DNA of 64,000 nt from Bradyrhizobium sp. (GCF_030654605.1 NZ_JAURXB010000115.1:1-64000), one strand, 5' to 3'; positions 37,712-47,254 are shown, numbered from the stretch's first letter. Notes: a model not told the origin generated them from the sequence alone. Program-made: numbers and translations.

Positions 37712-38785
37712 TTAGAATGCCGCCCGCGTCCTGCCATATCCGGCCGGTGCCGTGGCGTTGGCATCGAGCAGCCAGCGCGCGCGGGGGGCGGCGTCCATGG
37801 TGTCGACCATGCCCAGCGCCAGCCGCTCCGCGCCGGCCCAGGCGATCATCGCGCCATTGTCGGTGCAGAGCGCCGGCGGCGGAATGATCAGCGTGGTCTG
37901 CGCTTTGGCGGCGACATCCTGCAGCGCGCCGCGGATCGTCTGGTTGGCGGCGACGCCGCCGGCGGCGACCAGCGCGCGCGGCGGGCCGAACTGCTCGTGA
38001 AACAGCCGCAGGCCGACGCTCAACCGATCCGCCGTCGATTCCAGCACCGCGGCCTGGAAGCCGGCGCAGAGATCGCTGATGTCCTGCGGCTCCAGCGGGA
38101 CCAGCCGGCTGGCTTCGTTACGCACCGCGGTCTTCAATCCCGACAGCGAAAAATTGGCGTCGGCGCGTCCGAGCATCGGCCGCGGCAAGGCAAACCTCTT
38201 GGCGTCGCCGCCGACCGCGGCGCGCTCGACTTCCGGCCCGCCCGGATAGGGCAGGCCAAGCATTTTGGCCACCTTGTCGAAGGCTTCGCCCATGGCGTCG
38301 TCGACGGTGGTGCCGAGCCGGACATAATTGCCGACGCCGATCACGGCGACGATCTGGGTGTGGCCGCCGGAGGCGAGAAACAGGCAATAGGGAAACGCCA
38401 GCGCGCAGGTCAGCCGCGGCGTCAGCGCGTGGGCCTCGAGATGGTTCACCGCGATCAGCGGCGTATCGTGCACCATCGCTATCGCTTTCGCGGTGGTGAG
38501 GCCGACGATCACGCCGCCGATCAGGCCGGGCCCCGCGGCGGCGGCGACCGCCGAAAGTTTGGAGTAGGCGACCCCCGCCTGCTTCATCGCGCTGTCGACG
38601 ATGCCGTCGAGCACATCGACATGGGCGCGCGCCGCGATCTCCGGCACCACGCCGCCGAAGGCGGCATGTTCCTCGGTCTGCGAGCGCACGATATTGGACA
38701 GAATGCGCCCCGACCCGTCGCTCAGGCGCTCGACCACGGCGGCTGCGGTTTCATCGCAGGTGGTCTCGATTCCCAGCACCAGCAT
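37712..38785 (-). CDS. tsaD: tRNA N6-threonylcarbamoyladenosine synthase subunit TsaD
   Basis: The 357-residue protein has the ASKHA-fold start [19 protein letters not shown], the metal-binding HLEAHALT, and [39 protein letters not shown] and the C-terminal NGAMIAWAG are also present. With TsaB and TsaE it transfers threonylcarbamoyl to A37 of ANN-decoding tRNAs. The longest frame adds 24 residues before the family start. It is divergent from hemD. Confidence 0.95.
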   Translation of the reverse strand: MLVLGIETTCDETAAAVVERLSDGSGRILSNIVRSQTEEHAAFGGVVPEIAARAHVDVLDGIVDSAMKQAGVAYSKLSAVAAAAGPGLIGGVIVGLTTAKAIAMVHDTPLIAVNHLEAHALTPRLTCALAFPYCLFLASGGHTQIVAVIGVGNYVRLGTTVDDAMGEAFDKVAKMLGLPYPGGPEVERAAVGGDAKRFALPRPMLGRADANFSLSGLKTAVRNEASRLVPLEPQDISDLCAGFQAAVLESTADRLSVGLRLFHEQFGPPRALVAAGGVAANQTIRGALQDVAAKAQTTLIIPPPALCTDNGAMIAWAGAERLALGMVDTMDAAPRARWLLDANATAPAGYGRTRAAF

Positions 38786-38920
38786 TGACGTGTCGTTACC
38801 CAATTTGAGCCCTTGCGCTATCGGCCAAAGCGGCGTTTGCCTATCCTCGCGTAGCACTGCGGGGTCTCAAAGTGCAATCGTCCGTTGCTCCTGAAATCCA
38901 GCGCCAAAAGAACACGACGC

Positions 38921-39652
38921 ATGGCCGTTCTCGTTACCCGCCCGCATCCCGACGATGAAGCCACGGCCATGGCGCTTCGCGACCGAGGCTTTGAGGTGCT
39001 GCAGGCGCCGATGCTGCGGTTCGAGCCGGTCGCGTTCCATGACGATCTGGACGCGCGCTACGGCGCGGTGGTTGTCACCAGTGCCAACGCGCTGCGCGGC
39101 ATCGAACTCAAGGGCCACCGGCTGCACGAGTTGCCGCTGTTCGCGGTCGGTGAGCATACCGCCAGCGCCGCGCGCCGCGCCGGGTTTACCCATGTGATGC
39201 CGGCCAGCGGCGACGCTGCCGGCTTGCGCGACCTGGTGCTGGCAAGGGTCAAGGCGAAGGAGCTGAAGAAAGCCTCGACGCTGCTGTATCTGGCCGGCGC
39301 CGATCTGGCCCGGGATCTGGCCGGCGAACTCGGCGAAAGCGGTCTGCGGGTCGTCACCCACACCACCTACCGGATGGTCCCAATGGCGAGCCTGCCGCGC
39401 GAGGTTTGCGACGCGTTCGCCGCCAGCCGGATCGAGGCGGTGCTGCACTATTCACGCCGCAGCGCGCGCGCCTTTCTGGATGCGGCGCGGGCCGGTGGCG
39501 TCGAAATATCGGCGTTGTCGATTCCGCAAGGCTGCATCTCCGCCGCCGTCGCGGCCGTGCTCCGCGAGGCCGGGGCGACGCAGGTCATGGTGGCGGCGAC
39601 GCCGGATGAAAATGCCCTGTTCGGGGCGCTTGAGCGTGCGTTGCGGGCCTGA
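38921..39652 (+). CDS. hemD: Uroporphyrinogen-III synthase
   Basis: The 243-residue protein has the two-domain HemD pattern: AVLVTRPHPDDEATAMALRDRGFEVLQAPMLRFEP, VVVTSANALRGIE, AVGEHTASAARRAGF and the C-terminal VLHYSRRSARAFLDAA. It closes and inverts ring D to give uroporphyrinogen III. The assignment is supported by the mitofilin-like and hemY genes that follow on the same strand. Confidence 0.92.
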   Translation: MAVLVTRPHPDDEATAMALRDRGFEVLQAPMLRFEPVAFHDDLDARYGAVVVTSANALRGIELKGHRLHELPLFAVGEHTASAARRAGFTHVMPASGDAAGLRDLVLARVKAKELKKASTLLYLAGADLARDLAGELGESGLRVVTHTTYRMVPMASLPREVCDAFAASRIEAVLHYSRRSARAFLDAARAGGVEISALSIPQGCISAAVAAVLREAGATQVMVAATPDENALFGALERALRA

Positions 39653-39715
39653 TCGCGGTAAGAGGATCAGGTCGAATCCCGTAACGTTCGCCACAATTGA
39701 TGAGGAACCGTCATA

Positions 39716-40870
39716 ATGGTCGATGACAGGCCCGAAGATGCCGGACCAGCGCCCGATACCGGCCGTGCCAGGCGCGAGCCGCCGACCATCGACCTCGAGG
39801 CGACGGAGGTCTCCGGCGAGACCCGAAAGACGGCCCCCGCCGCCGAAGCGGAGCCGGACCCATCGCCGCCGCGGCCTGCGCCGGCGAGGAGTTCCGCGGC
39901 GCTCGTGGGAGCCCTTTCGGGCGCCAGCGCCGCCGCGCTGGTGCTCGGCGCTGCCTGGTTCGCGGGATGGCCGCTAACGACGTCGCCGCCAGCCCCGGCG
40001 CCTCAAGCCAATTCCCTGATCAGTTCCGCCGCCGTCGATGACCTTGCGGCGCGCCTCGCCAGCATGGAGGCCAAGGTAGCCACGCCCGCTGCCGTTGCCA
40101 CGCCAGATCCGACGGTCGCCGCGCGCTCGGAAGCCCTGGAAAAATCGCTGGCCGCGTTGCGCGGCGAGCTTGCGGCGCAGCGGGCGCAATCGGACAAACT
40201 CGCTTCAGCCATCAACGACGCGAAATCGGCGCCGCAAGCCGCACCCCCGCCGGACCTGTCCGCGATCAACGAACGCATTGCCCAGATCGAACGCGCCGCC
40301 AGCGCGCAGAATGCGGAGCTCAGCAAGGAAATCGCCAAGCCGGCCGACGATGTGCCGCTGCGCCGCATCGTGGCGGCGGCCCTGCTCGACGTTCTCGTTC
40401 GAACCGGCGATCCCTATCCCGCGGCGATTAGTGCAGCGAAAGCGCTGGCGCCGAATCCGGAGGCCTTGAAACCGCTGGAAGGCTTTGCGGCTTCCGGGGT
40501 GCCAAGCGCCAACAGCCTGAGCCGCGAATTGCTGACGCTGGTGCCAAAATTGTCGCCCCCGGCGCCTGAAACCTCGACGACAGGTACCGGCATTGTCGAC
40601 CGGCTGCAGGCGGGTGCCGCCAAACTCGTCCGTATCGAGCGTAGCGACGCCGTCGGCACCGATCGCGGCGCGGTGGTGGCGCGGGTCACGGCGGCGGCGT
40701 TGCGCAACGATTTCGCCGAGGCGCGGCGCGAATTGAAGTCGCTGGCGCCGGCCGATCGCGCCGCCGCGCAAGCCTGGCTAGACAAGGCCGATGCCCGCGA
40801 TGCCGCGCTCGCGGCCTCCCGCCAATTCGCCGCCGATGCGATGGCGACGCTCGCCAAACCTGTTCAATAA
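39716..40870 (+). CDS. Mitofilin/COG4223-like inner-membrane protein
   Basis: The 384-residue protein has a Pro/Glu-rich cytoplasmic N-terminus, one membrane helix at about 60-85 (ALVGALSGASAAALVLGAAWFAGW), a coiled-coil stretch (about 100-210) and a C-terminal domain with PLRRIVAAALLDVLVRTGDPY and LNNDF-type helices. This is the alphaproteobacterial Mic60-like protein that regularly lies between hemD and hemY. It may shape the inner membrane or link it to the outer membrane (inference from Mic60). The ATG follows TGAGGAACC. Confidence 0.87.
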   Translation: MVDDRPEDAGPAPDTGRARREPPTIDLEATEVSGETRKTAPAAEAEPDPSPPRPAPARSSAALVGALSGASAAALVLGAAWFAGWPLTTSPPAPAPQANSLISSAAVDDLAARLASMEAKVATPAAVATPDPTVAARSEALEKSLAALRGELAAQRAQSDKLASAINDAKSAPQAAPPPDLSAINERIAQIERAASAQNAELSKEIAKPADDVPLRRIVAAALLDVLVRTGDPYPAAISAAKALAPNPEALKPLEGFAASGVPSANSLSRELLTLVPKLSPPAPETSTTGTGIVDRLQAGAAKLVRIERSDAVGTDRGAVVARVTAAALRNDFAEARRELKSLAPADRAAAQAWLDKADARDAALAASRQFAADAMATLAKPVQ

Positions 40871-40906
40871 CAAGCCTGTTCAATAGACCTGCACGATAGG
40901 ACCTTC

Positions 40907-42619
40907 ATGTATCGGATCATTCTGTACCTGGTGTTGATCGCGCTCGCAGCGGCTGGCGCTGCATGGGTCGCCGATCAGGGCGGCGATGTCGCGCTGAATT
41001 GGGGCGGCTGGCGTATCCAGGCCTCGCTGCCGGTGTTCGCGCTGGCGCTGGGCATCACCATTGTCGCCGTCATGCTGGTATGGGCGATCCTGCGCGCGCT
41101 GTGGGGCGCGCCGCAGCGTCTGAAGCACCGGCGGCGCGAACGCCGCCAGGCGCGCGGCCGCCATGCCATCACGCAAGGATTGCTGGCGATCGGTCACGGC
41201 GATTCCGCTGCGGCGCGCCGCCATGCCGATGTCGCGCGCCGCGATGCCGGGCACGATCCGCTGGCGCTGCTGCTGCACGCGCAATCCGCCCAGATGGACG
41301 GCGACCGCGAAGGCGCGCAACGCGCTTTCCGCGCCATGGCAGAGCGCGAGGACACACGATTGTTGGGCCTGCGCGGGCTGTTCATCGAAGCGCAGCGTGC
41401 CGACGATCCGGTCGGCGCGGTCATGATCGCCGAAGAGGCGCTGAAGCTGGCGCCGGCCTCGATCTGGGCCTCGCATGCCTTGCTCGGCTTCCGTTGCGCC
41501 AAGGGCGACTGGAGCGGCGCGCTTGCTATTCTCGACAACAATCTCGCCTCGGGGCTGATCGACAAGGCCACCTACCGGCGCCAGCGCGGCGTGCTGCTGA
41601 CGGCGCGCGCGCTGGAGCTGGAGAAGGTCGACCGCGACAAGTCGCGCGAAAGCGCGATGGAAGCGATCAAGCTGGCGCCGACGCTGGTGCCGGCTGCGGT
41701 GCTGGCGAGCAAGTATCAGACCGAGGCGCATCAGATCCGGCGTTCGATGCGGATCGTGGAGACGGCCTGGCTGGCGCAGCCGCATCCCGATCTCGCCGAT
41801 GCCTATGCGCATGTGAAGCTCGGCGATTCCGCGCGGCAGCGGCTGGTGCGGATCGAGACGCTGGCGGCGAAGGCGCCTGGCCATATCGAAAGCGCGCTGG
41901 CGATCGCGCGCGCCGCGATCGATGCCGCGGAATACGAGCGCGCGCGGGCCGCGCTGGCGCGGTTCATCGCGGTGCCGACGCAGCGGGTGGCGCTGCTGAT
42001 GGCGGAAATCGAGCGCACCGAGCATGGCGACAGCGGCCGGGCGCGGGCTTGGACCTTGCGCGCGGTGCGCGCGCAGCACGATCCGGTGTGGACCGCGGAC
42101 GGCTATGTCAGCGATCGCTGGCGGCCGGTGTCGCCGGTATCCGGGCGGCTGGATGCGTTTCAATGGCAGACGCCGCTGGCGGCACTGCCGTCCGACAGCA
42201 GCGCCGCCATCGAAGCCTTCGCCCTCGAAGAGGAGATGCTGGCGCCGCCGCGCCGTGTCGAGCCGCCGAAACAGCCCGAAGCCGAGGTGACCGCCGAGGA
42301 GGCCTCGCCGCCGGCTGCGGCGCAGGACAATTCCCCGACCCTGGCGCCGGCGGCCGAACCGGCCGCTGCGGCCGAGTCCGAACCGGTGCCCGCGCCGTCC
42401 CCGCCGCCGGTCGAACCCGTGGCCCCGGCGCCTGCGCCGCTGTTCCGTGCCCGCCAGGATATTCCCAAGACCATTCCCCAGGTGATCCCCATCGTGCGGG
42501 CGCCCGACGACCCCGGAATCGACGACGATCCCGCCAGCGAGGAATTCAGGGAACAATTGAGCCCGACACAGAGCCAGGCCGGCGGCTGGCGCGGGTTTCT
42601 GTCCCGATGGGGGAGCTGA
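40907..42619 (+). CDS. hemY: HemY-domain TPR membrane protein
   Basis: The 570-residue protein begins with two membrane helices (MYRIILYLVLIALAAAGAAWVADQ and FALALGITIVAVMLVWAIL) separated by the short HemY_N loop. TPR-like helices fill about 110-400, and a Pro/Ala-rich tail contains PKTIPQVIPIVRAPDDPG. It is encoded with hemD; the role in heme synthesis is inferred from conserved linkage. It is not the unrelated protoporphyrinogen oxidase also called HemY in Bacillus. Confidence 0.9.
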   Translation: MYRIILYLVLIALAAAGAAWVADQGGDVALNWGGWRIQASLPVFALALGITIVAVMLVWAILRALWGAPQRLKHRRRERRQARGRHAITQGLLAIGHGDSAAARRHADVARRDAGHDPLALLLHAQSAQMDGDREGAQRAFRAMAEREDTRLLGLRGLFIEAQRADDPVGAVMIAEEALKLAPASIWASHALLGFRCAKGDWSGALAILDNNLASGLIDKATYRRQRGVLLTARALELEKVDRDKSRESAMEAIKLAPTLVPAAVLASKYQTEAHQIRRSMRIVETAWLAQPHPDLADAYAHVKLGDSARQRLVRIETLAAKAPGHIESALAIARAAIDAAEYERARAALARFIAVPTQRVALLMAEIERTEHGDSGRARAWTLRAVRAQHDPVWTADGYVSDRWRPVSPVSGRLDAFQWQTPLAALPSDSSAAIEAFALEEEMLAPPRRVEPPKQPEAEVTAEEASPPAAAQDNSPTLAPAAEPAAAAESEPVPAPSPPPVEPVAPAPAPLFRARQDIPKTIPQVIPIVRAPDDPGIDDDPASEEFREQLSPTQSQAGGWRGFLSRWGS

Positions 42620-42720
42620 TTTAGGGAGATTTCGGAGAGCGTTTTTCTTGCAAAAACGCCTCCTGCCCGATATCAGGGGCCAGCGTTTTCAGGCCGCTGC
42701 CTGAGCGCATCGCTTGGTCC

Positions 42721-42796
42721 GCCGCAATAGCTCAGTTGGTAGAGCACGTCATTCGTAATGACGGGGTCACAGGTTCGAGTCCTGTTTGCGGCACCA
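42721..42796 (+). tRNA. tRNA-Thr (anticodon CGT)
   Basis: Acceptor GCCGCAA pairs with TTGCGGC, the D arm contains CTCAGTTGGTAGAG, the anticodon loop is TTCGTAA, the T arm contains GGTTCGAGTCC, and CCA is encoded. It reads ACG threonine codons. The gene that follows is AT-rich and foreign-looking. Confidence 0.97.
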
Positions 42797-42924
42797 GTTT
42801 CCTCCTAAGATATCTAAAGATTGCTATTACGTCGGCTTGGCGTCGGACCGCGATATGAGCGGCGCATGGTCGCCGTGACGATCGGCTCTGCATACTCGTG
42901 CTGCGGAAAACGAGGACGTTGTTG

Positions 42925-44208
42925 ATGGGGAGCAATTTTAGTTGGGAGCAGGGCTTCAATAATCCACTTGTGTTGGGGAAGATTGCAGCTTGTCGAAAAA
43001 TCGGAAAGGATGCTCGCATCTCGTTCGATGCGGCTGATTATCATTTTTGGTTGCCCGTTCTTGAGTCCGCGGTACGTGCTTCCGAGAAAGTCGGCCAGCT
43101 CAAACATCGTTGCGTTGAACAAGCGCTGAACGATGCAGTTTTGACGCTGAAGGATTGCGACGCATTCCTTCGAAGATGCGATAAAGCGTTTACTCAACTC
43201 TCCTCGCGGGCCAAGACAGATTTCGTCATGGTCTCGTCGGTGACTTACACCGGCTTAAGATTGTTCTCTGGCATGAAGGACGGTGACGTCCGGCTGCAAT
43301 GGCAGCCATCACAAAAATCAAACTTCATGAGGGGTGTCCGACAATCTAGAGACGATCTGTCGGACGTCTTGCGATCTCACAAGATTTCCCAAGCGTCTGA
43401 AGGACTTACTAACGTGCTAGCACATGTGTCGGCATTTGATGCACATGAAGCGCATGCGGTCGCTACTGACTCAATTGATACTCTACGCGGCATGCTAAAT
43501 CTGTTCGTAAACTCAAAACGAGGAGTGAATCCCTTCTCGCGGATGAGCGCTCCACACGCGGTGAACCGGTTTCGCAGTGGCCCGTACCGAACAGTCCATA
43601 ACGTTGATGGCTCTATTGCTACCAAGACGTTTTGGTACGAGCATCGCTGGCTGCACGAGACACCAACGGTTAGGTTCAAGGACGGCAAAACCAAGAAATT
43701 CAATCAGAACCTGAAGGGCTGGTGGCGAAAATTGCAAGACAACCCGCTCTCCAACCACATCAGGTCGGGATTACTACGTTACTGCCGTGCTCTCGATCAA
43801 CATGACGCGGAAGCAGCTCTGCTTGGGATGTGGGGGGCGTTGGAGAGCCTAACCGGTACGCAGCGCGACAAATACGAGGTTACAGTAAGCCGGACTGCTC
43901 TGCTCTTCCTTGATAAGGAAACTGCGCGTCAAATTGCCCACCATGTGAGGTTGCGGCGTAACTCATCAATTCACGCGGTCCGCACGCTAAATCAAGAGGA
44001 GGCTGATGCGATCTTGATACACGCAGAAACGCTGGTAAGCCGAGTTTTATTTTTCTGCTTGAGCGAGGGAAAACGGTTCGTTGATGAAAACGAACTGTTC
44101 AATTTTCTCGATCTGACACTGAGTGAAGCCAAACTTAGGCGGACAATCGCGCTCTCGAAGTTTTCCGTTGAGTATCACAGCAGGAAACCAATCCCGGCGA
44201 GTGAATAA
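42925..44208 (+). CDS. Unrecognised AT-rich protein with a HEPN-like RNxxxH motif
   Basis: The 427-residue protein is soluble, with no signal peptide. The N-terminal two thirds match no family I recognise. The C-terminal helical region (about 283-378, LRYCRALDQHDAEAALLGMWGALESLTGT ... RLRRNSSIHAVRTLNQEEADAILIHAETLVSRVLFF) looks like an Apea-type HEPN domain. Its RNSSIH (345-350) fits the R-x4-H RNase motif of HEPN toxins and defence proteins. It lies alone right behind tRNA-Thr, and base composition differs from the neighbours. I chose the ATG after GAGGACGTTGTTG. Function inferred from the motif only. Confidence 0.65.
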   Translation: MGSNFSWEQGFNNPLVLGKIAACRKIGKDARISFDAADYHFWLPVLESAVRASEKVGQLKHRCVEQALNDAVLTLKDCDAFLRRCDKAFTQLSSRAKTDFVMVSSVTYTGLRLFSGMKDGDVRLQWQPSQKSNFMRGVRQSRDDLSDVLRSHKISQASEGLTNVLAHVSAFDAHEAHAVATDSIDTLRGMLNLFVNSKRGVNPFSRMSAPHAVNRFRSGPYRTVHNVDGSIATKTFWYEHRWLHETPTVRFKDGKTKKFNQNLKGWWRKLQDNPLSNHIRSGLLRYCRALDQHDAEAALLGMWGALESLTGTQRDKYEVTVSRTALLFLDKETARQIAHHVRLRRNSSIHAVRTLNQEEADAILIHAETLVSRVLFFCLSEGKRFVDENELFNFLDLTLSEAKLRRTIALSKFSVEYHSRKPIPASE

Positions 44209-44365
44209 ACCGATAACCTCGAATGCAGTGGACTGTCAGTCTTACCTGCCTCAGCCGTCAAGGCACATCTGAAGCGCGTTTCAAATGTCTGTGTGACGCA
44301 TCTCACAGAGCCATAGCCGCGCCCAGCCTAGTCTCCCCGCAACGCTGAACCACGGGAGACTTCAC

Positions 44366-44731
44366 ATGCGCAAATACTTCTTGATCACCGCGATGGTGCT
44401 GGCGTCGGCGACCGCCCAGGCCGGTCCGATACGAAGCCTGACGCTGGCATCGAACGAACAGCCGGCGGCGGCAGAGCCAGCCAAACCGGTCGAACAAAAG
44501 CCGGCCGAGGCGCCGAAGGCGGTACAAACGCCGGCCGCCAGCGAAGCGCCTGTTTATGTCGCGCGGCCTGCGGCCGTTGGTGCGGCGACCGAAGCGCCGA
44601 AGGCCGAGACCACAAATTCCGTCGCCGAGAAAGCTTCTCGGGCGACCGGCACCGAAAAGCCGAAACGCCGGCGCGAATCGACCGAAGCGCGGGTGATCCG
44701 CGAATTGAATCGCCACGGCATCTATTGGTGA
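44366..44731 (+). CDS. Small exported Ala/Pro-rich protein
   Basis: The 121-residue protein has a signal peptide (YFLITAMVLASATAQA), a low-complexity Ala/Pro/Glu middle, and a basic conserved-looking end KPKRRRESTEARVIRELNRHGIYW. The end suggests a short functional C-terminal helix. Function unknown. The ATG follows GGGAGACTTCAC. Confidence 0.75.
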   Translation: MRKYFLITAMVLASATAQAGPIRSLTLASNEQPAAAEPAKPVEQKPAEAPKAVQTPAASEAPVYVARPAAVGAATEAPKAETTNSVAEKASRATGTEKPKRRRESTEARVIRELNRHGIYW

Positions 44732-44906
44732 GACGCCAATCGCGTCATTGAGAATCGTCAACGGGTCGCGCGCCATGCGCATGACCCATCACTCACGCGT
44801 GAGCCGAACTCACGGGGTTTGAACTAATCGTGAGCTGTGAAGCAGTTCACATCCATATTTCGCAGCCGCGGTAATACGCGAACGAAACTGAACGAGGGAG
44901 GCGACC

Positions 44907-45179
44907 ATGCCTTCAATGGACCATCAAAGCAGAATAGGCCGCACCATCGACCGCTTGGGGATTGTTCGAATCCTGCTGGTCCAGGTGATGGTTTTGCTCG
45001 CGCTGGTCGGCGCCGTCGTTCGATGGGTCAACTGGTCGTCCGAGGTCGCCTGGGAAGAATTTCTCAGCGCGAGCCGGCCGGCGCTGGCCGGCGCGAGCAG
45101 TCAACCTCACGCGCCGCCGCAGCCTCAGGCTCCGGTGCAGACCGTCAAGAGCAAGGCGGCCTGCCCCAAGAAAGCCTGA
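44907..45179 (+). CDS. Small single-pass membrane protein, unknown
   Basis: The 90-residue protein has one membrane helix at about 18-42 (GIVRILLVQVMVLLALVGAVVRW) and a Pro/Gln-rich tail ending KSKAACPKKA. A GAGGGAGGCGACC ribosome site precedes the ATG. No family recognised. Confidence 0.6.
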   Translation: MPSMDHQSRIGRTIDRLGIVRILLVQVMVLLALVGAVVRWVNWSSEVAWEEFLSASRPALAGASSQPHAPPQPQAPVQTVKSKAACPKKA

Positions 45180-45199
45180 GCCAAGGCTGCGCGGGCGCG

Positions 45200-46219
45200 T
45201 TATTCCGTCACCGTCTGGATCACGCTGCTGACCGGACGGCTGGCGACGGCCGGCAGCTTCATGTCCTTGATCAGCAGAGCGTCGTATTCGGCCAGCGTCT
45301 CCAGCTGCACCTTGGCCTTCATGTGCACCACCTTGTAGCCGCCGGCCTTGAGGCGGCGCAGCAGCGTGGGCAGCGCTTCCGCGGTGCGCTTCTGCAGGTC
45401 GTGCATCAGGATGATGCCCTTGCCCGTCTTGTCGAGCTTGGTCATCACATTAGTGACGATCTGTGCGGCGTCCCTGGACTTGAAGTCGAAGGAGTCGACG
45501 TCGGTGGAGAACATCGCGATGTTGCGCGTGCCGAGATAGTCCACCGAAGCCGGGGTATGCTGCAGGCCGGGAAAGCGGAAGAACGGCGCCGGTGCGGTGC
45601 CGATCGCCATCTTGATGGCGCTGAATCCCTTTTCGATCTCTTCCTTGACCTGCGCTTCGGTCAGCTTCTTGCTGTCGAGATGCGCGTGCGACCAGGTGTG
45701 GGAGCCGACGGTGTGGCCGGCATTGTAGACCTGCTTCAGGATTTCCGGATGATAGGTGGAGTGCTTGCCGACCGGGAAGAACGTGGCCTTGGTGCATTCC
45801 TCGGCCAGCGATTTCAGTACCGAGGGCGTGGTCGGCCACGGGCCGTCGTCGAAGGTCAGCACCACTTCCTTCTCGGTGAGAAAGTCGAGCTGCTTGAATT
45901 GCTGGAAGCCGAAGCCCGGTCCGCCCGTGGTGTCGGCGACGACGACGCGGCTGACGCCGAGCGCATCGGGGTTGGCGCATTTTGCCTGCACGGGTGCGGC
46001 GGGCTTGGCGGGAGCGGGCGCGGAAAGCGCCGCGGTGACTTCGACATCGGGCACGGCCGGCTTGGCGGCGACGACCGGAAGCGGCTCGGCTTTTCGTGCA
46101 TTGACGGTTTGGGGAGGAGCGGCCGCATCCGCACGCGGCGAAGAGGTCCAGTACCACACGGCGGCGATCACGACAGCCGAAACAACACACGCGCCCAACA
46201 GGCCAAATGCATTACGCAT
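45200..46219 (-). CDS. Polysaccharide deacetylase (NodB-homology) protein, membrane-anchored
   Basis: The 339-residue protein has an N-terminal anchor (FGLLGACVVSAVVIAAVWYW), a Pro-rich linker, and a NodB domain (about 125-310). The domain has VLTFDDGPW (catalytic Asp, metal Asp), HTWSHAHLD (metal histidines), FFRFPGLQ and the late IILMHDLQ. It removes acetyl groups from a cell-wall or surface glycan in the periplasm. It is not linked to nodulation genes. I chose the ATG after GGAAAGTGTAACG. Confidence 0.9.
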   Translation of the reverse strand: MRNAFGLLGACVVSAVVIAAVWYWTSSPRADAAAPPQTVNARKAEPLPVVAAKPAVPDVEVTAALSAPAPAKPAAPVQAKCANPDALGVSRVVVADTTGGPGFGFQQFKQLDFLTEKEVVLTFDDGPWPTTPSVLKSLAEECTKATFFPVGKHSTYHPEILKQVYNAGHTVGSHTWSHAHLDSKKLTEAQVKEEIEKGFSAIKMAIGTAPAPFFRFPGLQHTPASVDYLGTRNIAMFSTDVDSFDFKSRDAAQIVTNVMTKLDKTGKGIILMHDLQKRTAEALPTLLRRLKAGGYKVVHMKAKVQLETLAEYDALLIKDMKLPAVASRPVSSVIQTVTE

Positions 46220-46534
46220 CGTTACACTTTCCACAAAATTCACCACAACATACTCAAGGGCCATTAATGCAAACGAGGTCTTAACGCCCCACCAACGACG
46301 GCCGGTCCGACGAAATTATTTTTGCCAGGCGGCGCGACGAAGCGTCGTTCGCTGACGATCCCGTTCCTGAAACCGGCAGATGGGCGCGCCGTATCCTCGT
46401 CGAGACCGATGCCCGAGTGGCCGGAAACGGGGCCGGCTTTCTGTGTGATGGACGTCACAGCGGCGGCGCAACCGTTCCGGCATGCTCTGGTCATCAACAA
46501 CGGGCCCGCCGAGCCGGGCCAAAGGGAGCCTGAT

Positions 46535-46813
46535 ATGACCGCCTATTTGACCAGGACCATCCGCCAAGCCGGTATCGTGCTGGCCTTCGCGGTTTCTTTC
46601 GCCGCCCTGTCGGCGACCCCGAGCTTCGCCTTCAGCGCCGAAGCGCAGCAGATGTGCACCGGCGACGCGTTCAAGCTGTGCAGCGACGAGATCCCGAATA
46701 TCCCGAAGATCACCGCCTGCATGATGAAGAAGCGCGCCAGCCTGAGCACCGGCTGCCGGGCCGTGATGGACCGCGATCTCGCGCAGAAATCCAGCAAGGT
46801 CGCCGCGCAGTAA
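46535..46813 (+). CDS. Small secreted cysteine-rich protein, paralogue 1
   Basis: The 92-residue protein has a signal peptide (IVLAFAVSFAALSATPSFA) and then a four-cysteine module CTGDAFKLCSDEIP...ACMMKKRASLSTGC with spacing C-x7-C-x12-C-x11-C. The pattern resembles the GLG1-type cysteine-rich repeat. The gene about 200 bp downstream has almost the same spacing, so the two are tandem paralogues separated by a palindromic repeat. Periplasmic; role unknown. The ATG follows AAAGGGAGCCTGAT. Confidence 0.8.
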   Translation: MTAYLTRTIRQAGIVLAFAVSFAALSATPSFAFSAEAQQMCTGDAFKLCSDEIPNIPKITACMMKKRASLSTGCRAVMDRDLAQKSSKVAAQ

Positions 46814-46830
46814 TTTCGGGTCCAGGAAAT

Positions 46831-46920
46831 CGTCATGGCCGGGCTTGTCCCGGCCATCCACGTCTGCCTCGCTGCCGTGCCTCCAAGTCGTGGATGCCCG
46901 GGACAAGCCCGGGCATGACG
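46831..46920. repeat. Intergenic palindromic repeat, family B, copy 2
   Basis: CGTCATGGCCGGGCTTGTCC, GGCCATCCACGTC, GTCGTGGATGCCCGGGACAA and GCCCGGGCATGACG. Confidence 0.88.
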
Positions 46921-47013
46921 GCGTCACTGGTCGGGCCTTACCCCAAAGGCGTTGCGGCGCCGGCTTGAGCGCATTAGAACGCGCCTGGATCATGACCGGG
47001 TAGGCGTAATCAT

Positions 47014-47226
47014 ATGACCAGATTTCTTTGCATCATTCCGCTCGTTCTGATGACCTCGGCTGCTTCGGCACAGCAGCAGGGACAGGACGTCTGCGCGCGC
47101 GACGCTTCACGTTTTTGCCGCGCCCATCTCGATGGGGGCGATCAGGTCGTGCTGGCCTGCCTGAGGCAAAATCGCGCCAGGCTCAGCAAGGGATGCCAGG
47201 CCCTGCTGACGAGGCACGGGCAGTAA
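47014..47226 (+). CDS. Small secreted cysteine-rich protein, paralogue 2
   Basis: The 70-residue protein has a signal peptide (FLCIIPLVLMTSAASA) and the module CARDASRFCRAHLDGG...ACLRQNRARLSKGC, with spacing C-x7-C-x13-C-x11-C. This is nearly the same as the upstream paralogue and the GLG1-type repeat. The mature protein of about 50 residues is one repeat unit. Probably disulfide-bonded in the periplasm. Function unknown. Confidence 0.78.
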   Translation: MTRFLCIIPLVLMTSAASAQQQGQDVCARDASRFCRAHLDGGDQVVLACLRQNRARLSKGCQALLTRHGQ

Positions 47227-47254
47227 ATCTCCCCGCGCGAATCCGGAATCTCTC

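Noticed and set aside
36329-38788. 819-residue plus-strand frame across gpsA and tsaD
   Set aside because: Antisense shadow; both minus-strand genes are well supported.
40963-42624. 553-residue plus-strand frame overlapping hemY
   Set aside because: Alternate-frame shadow; the HemY frame has the membrane helices and TPR pattern.
44209-44340. Possible second copy of the tRNA-Thr 3' end marking the right side of an island
   Set aside because: No stretch matches GGTTCGAGTCCTGTTTGCGG, so an integration event cannot be shown from repeats.
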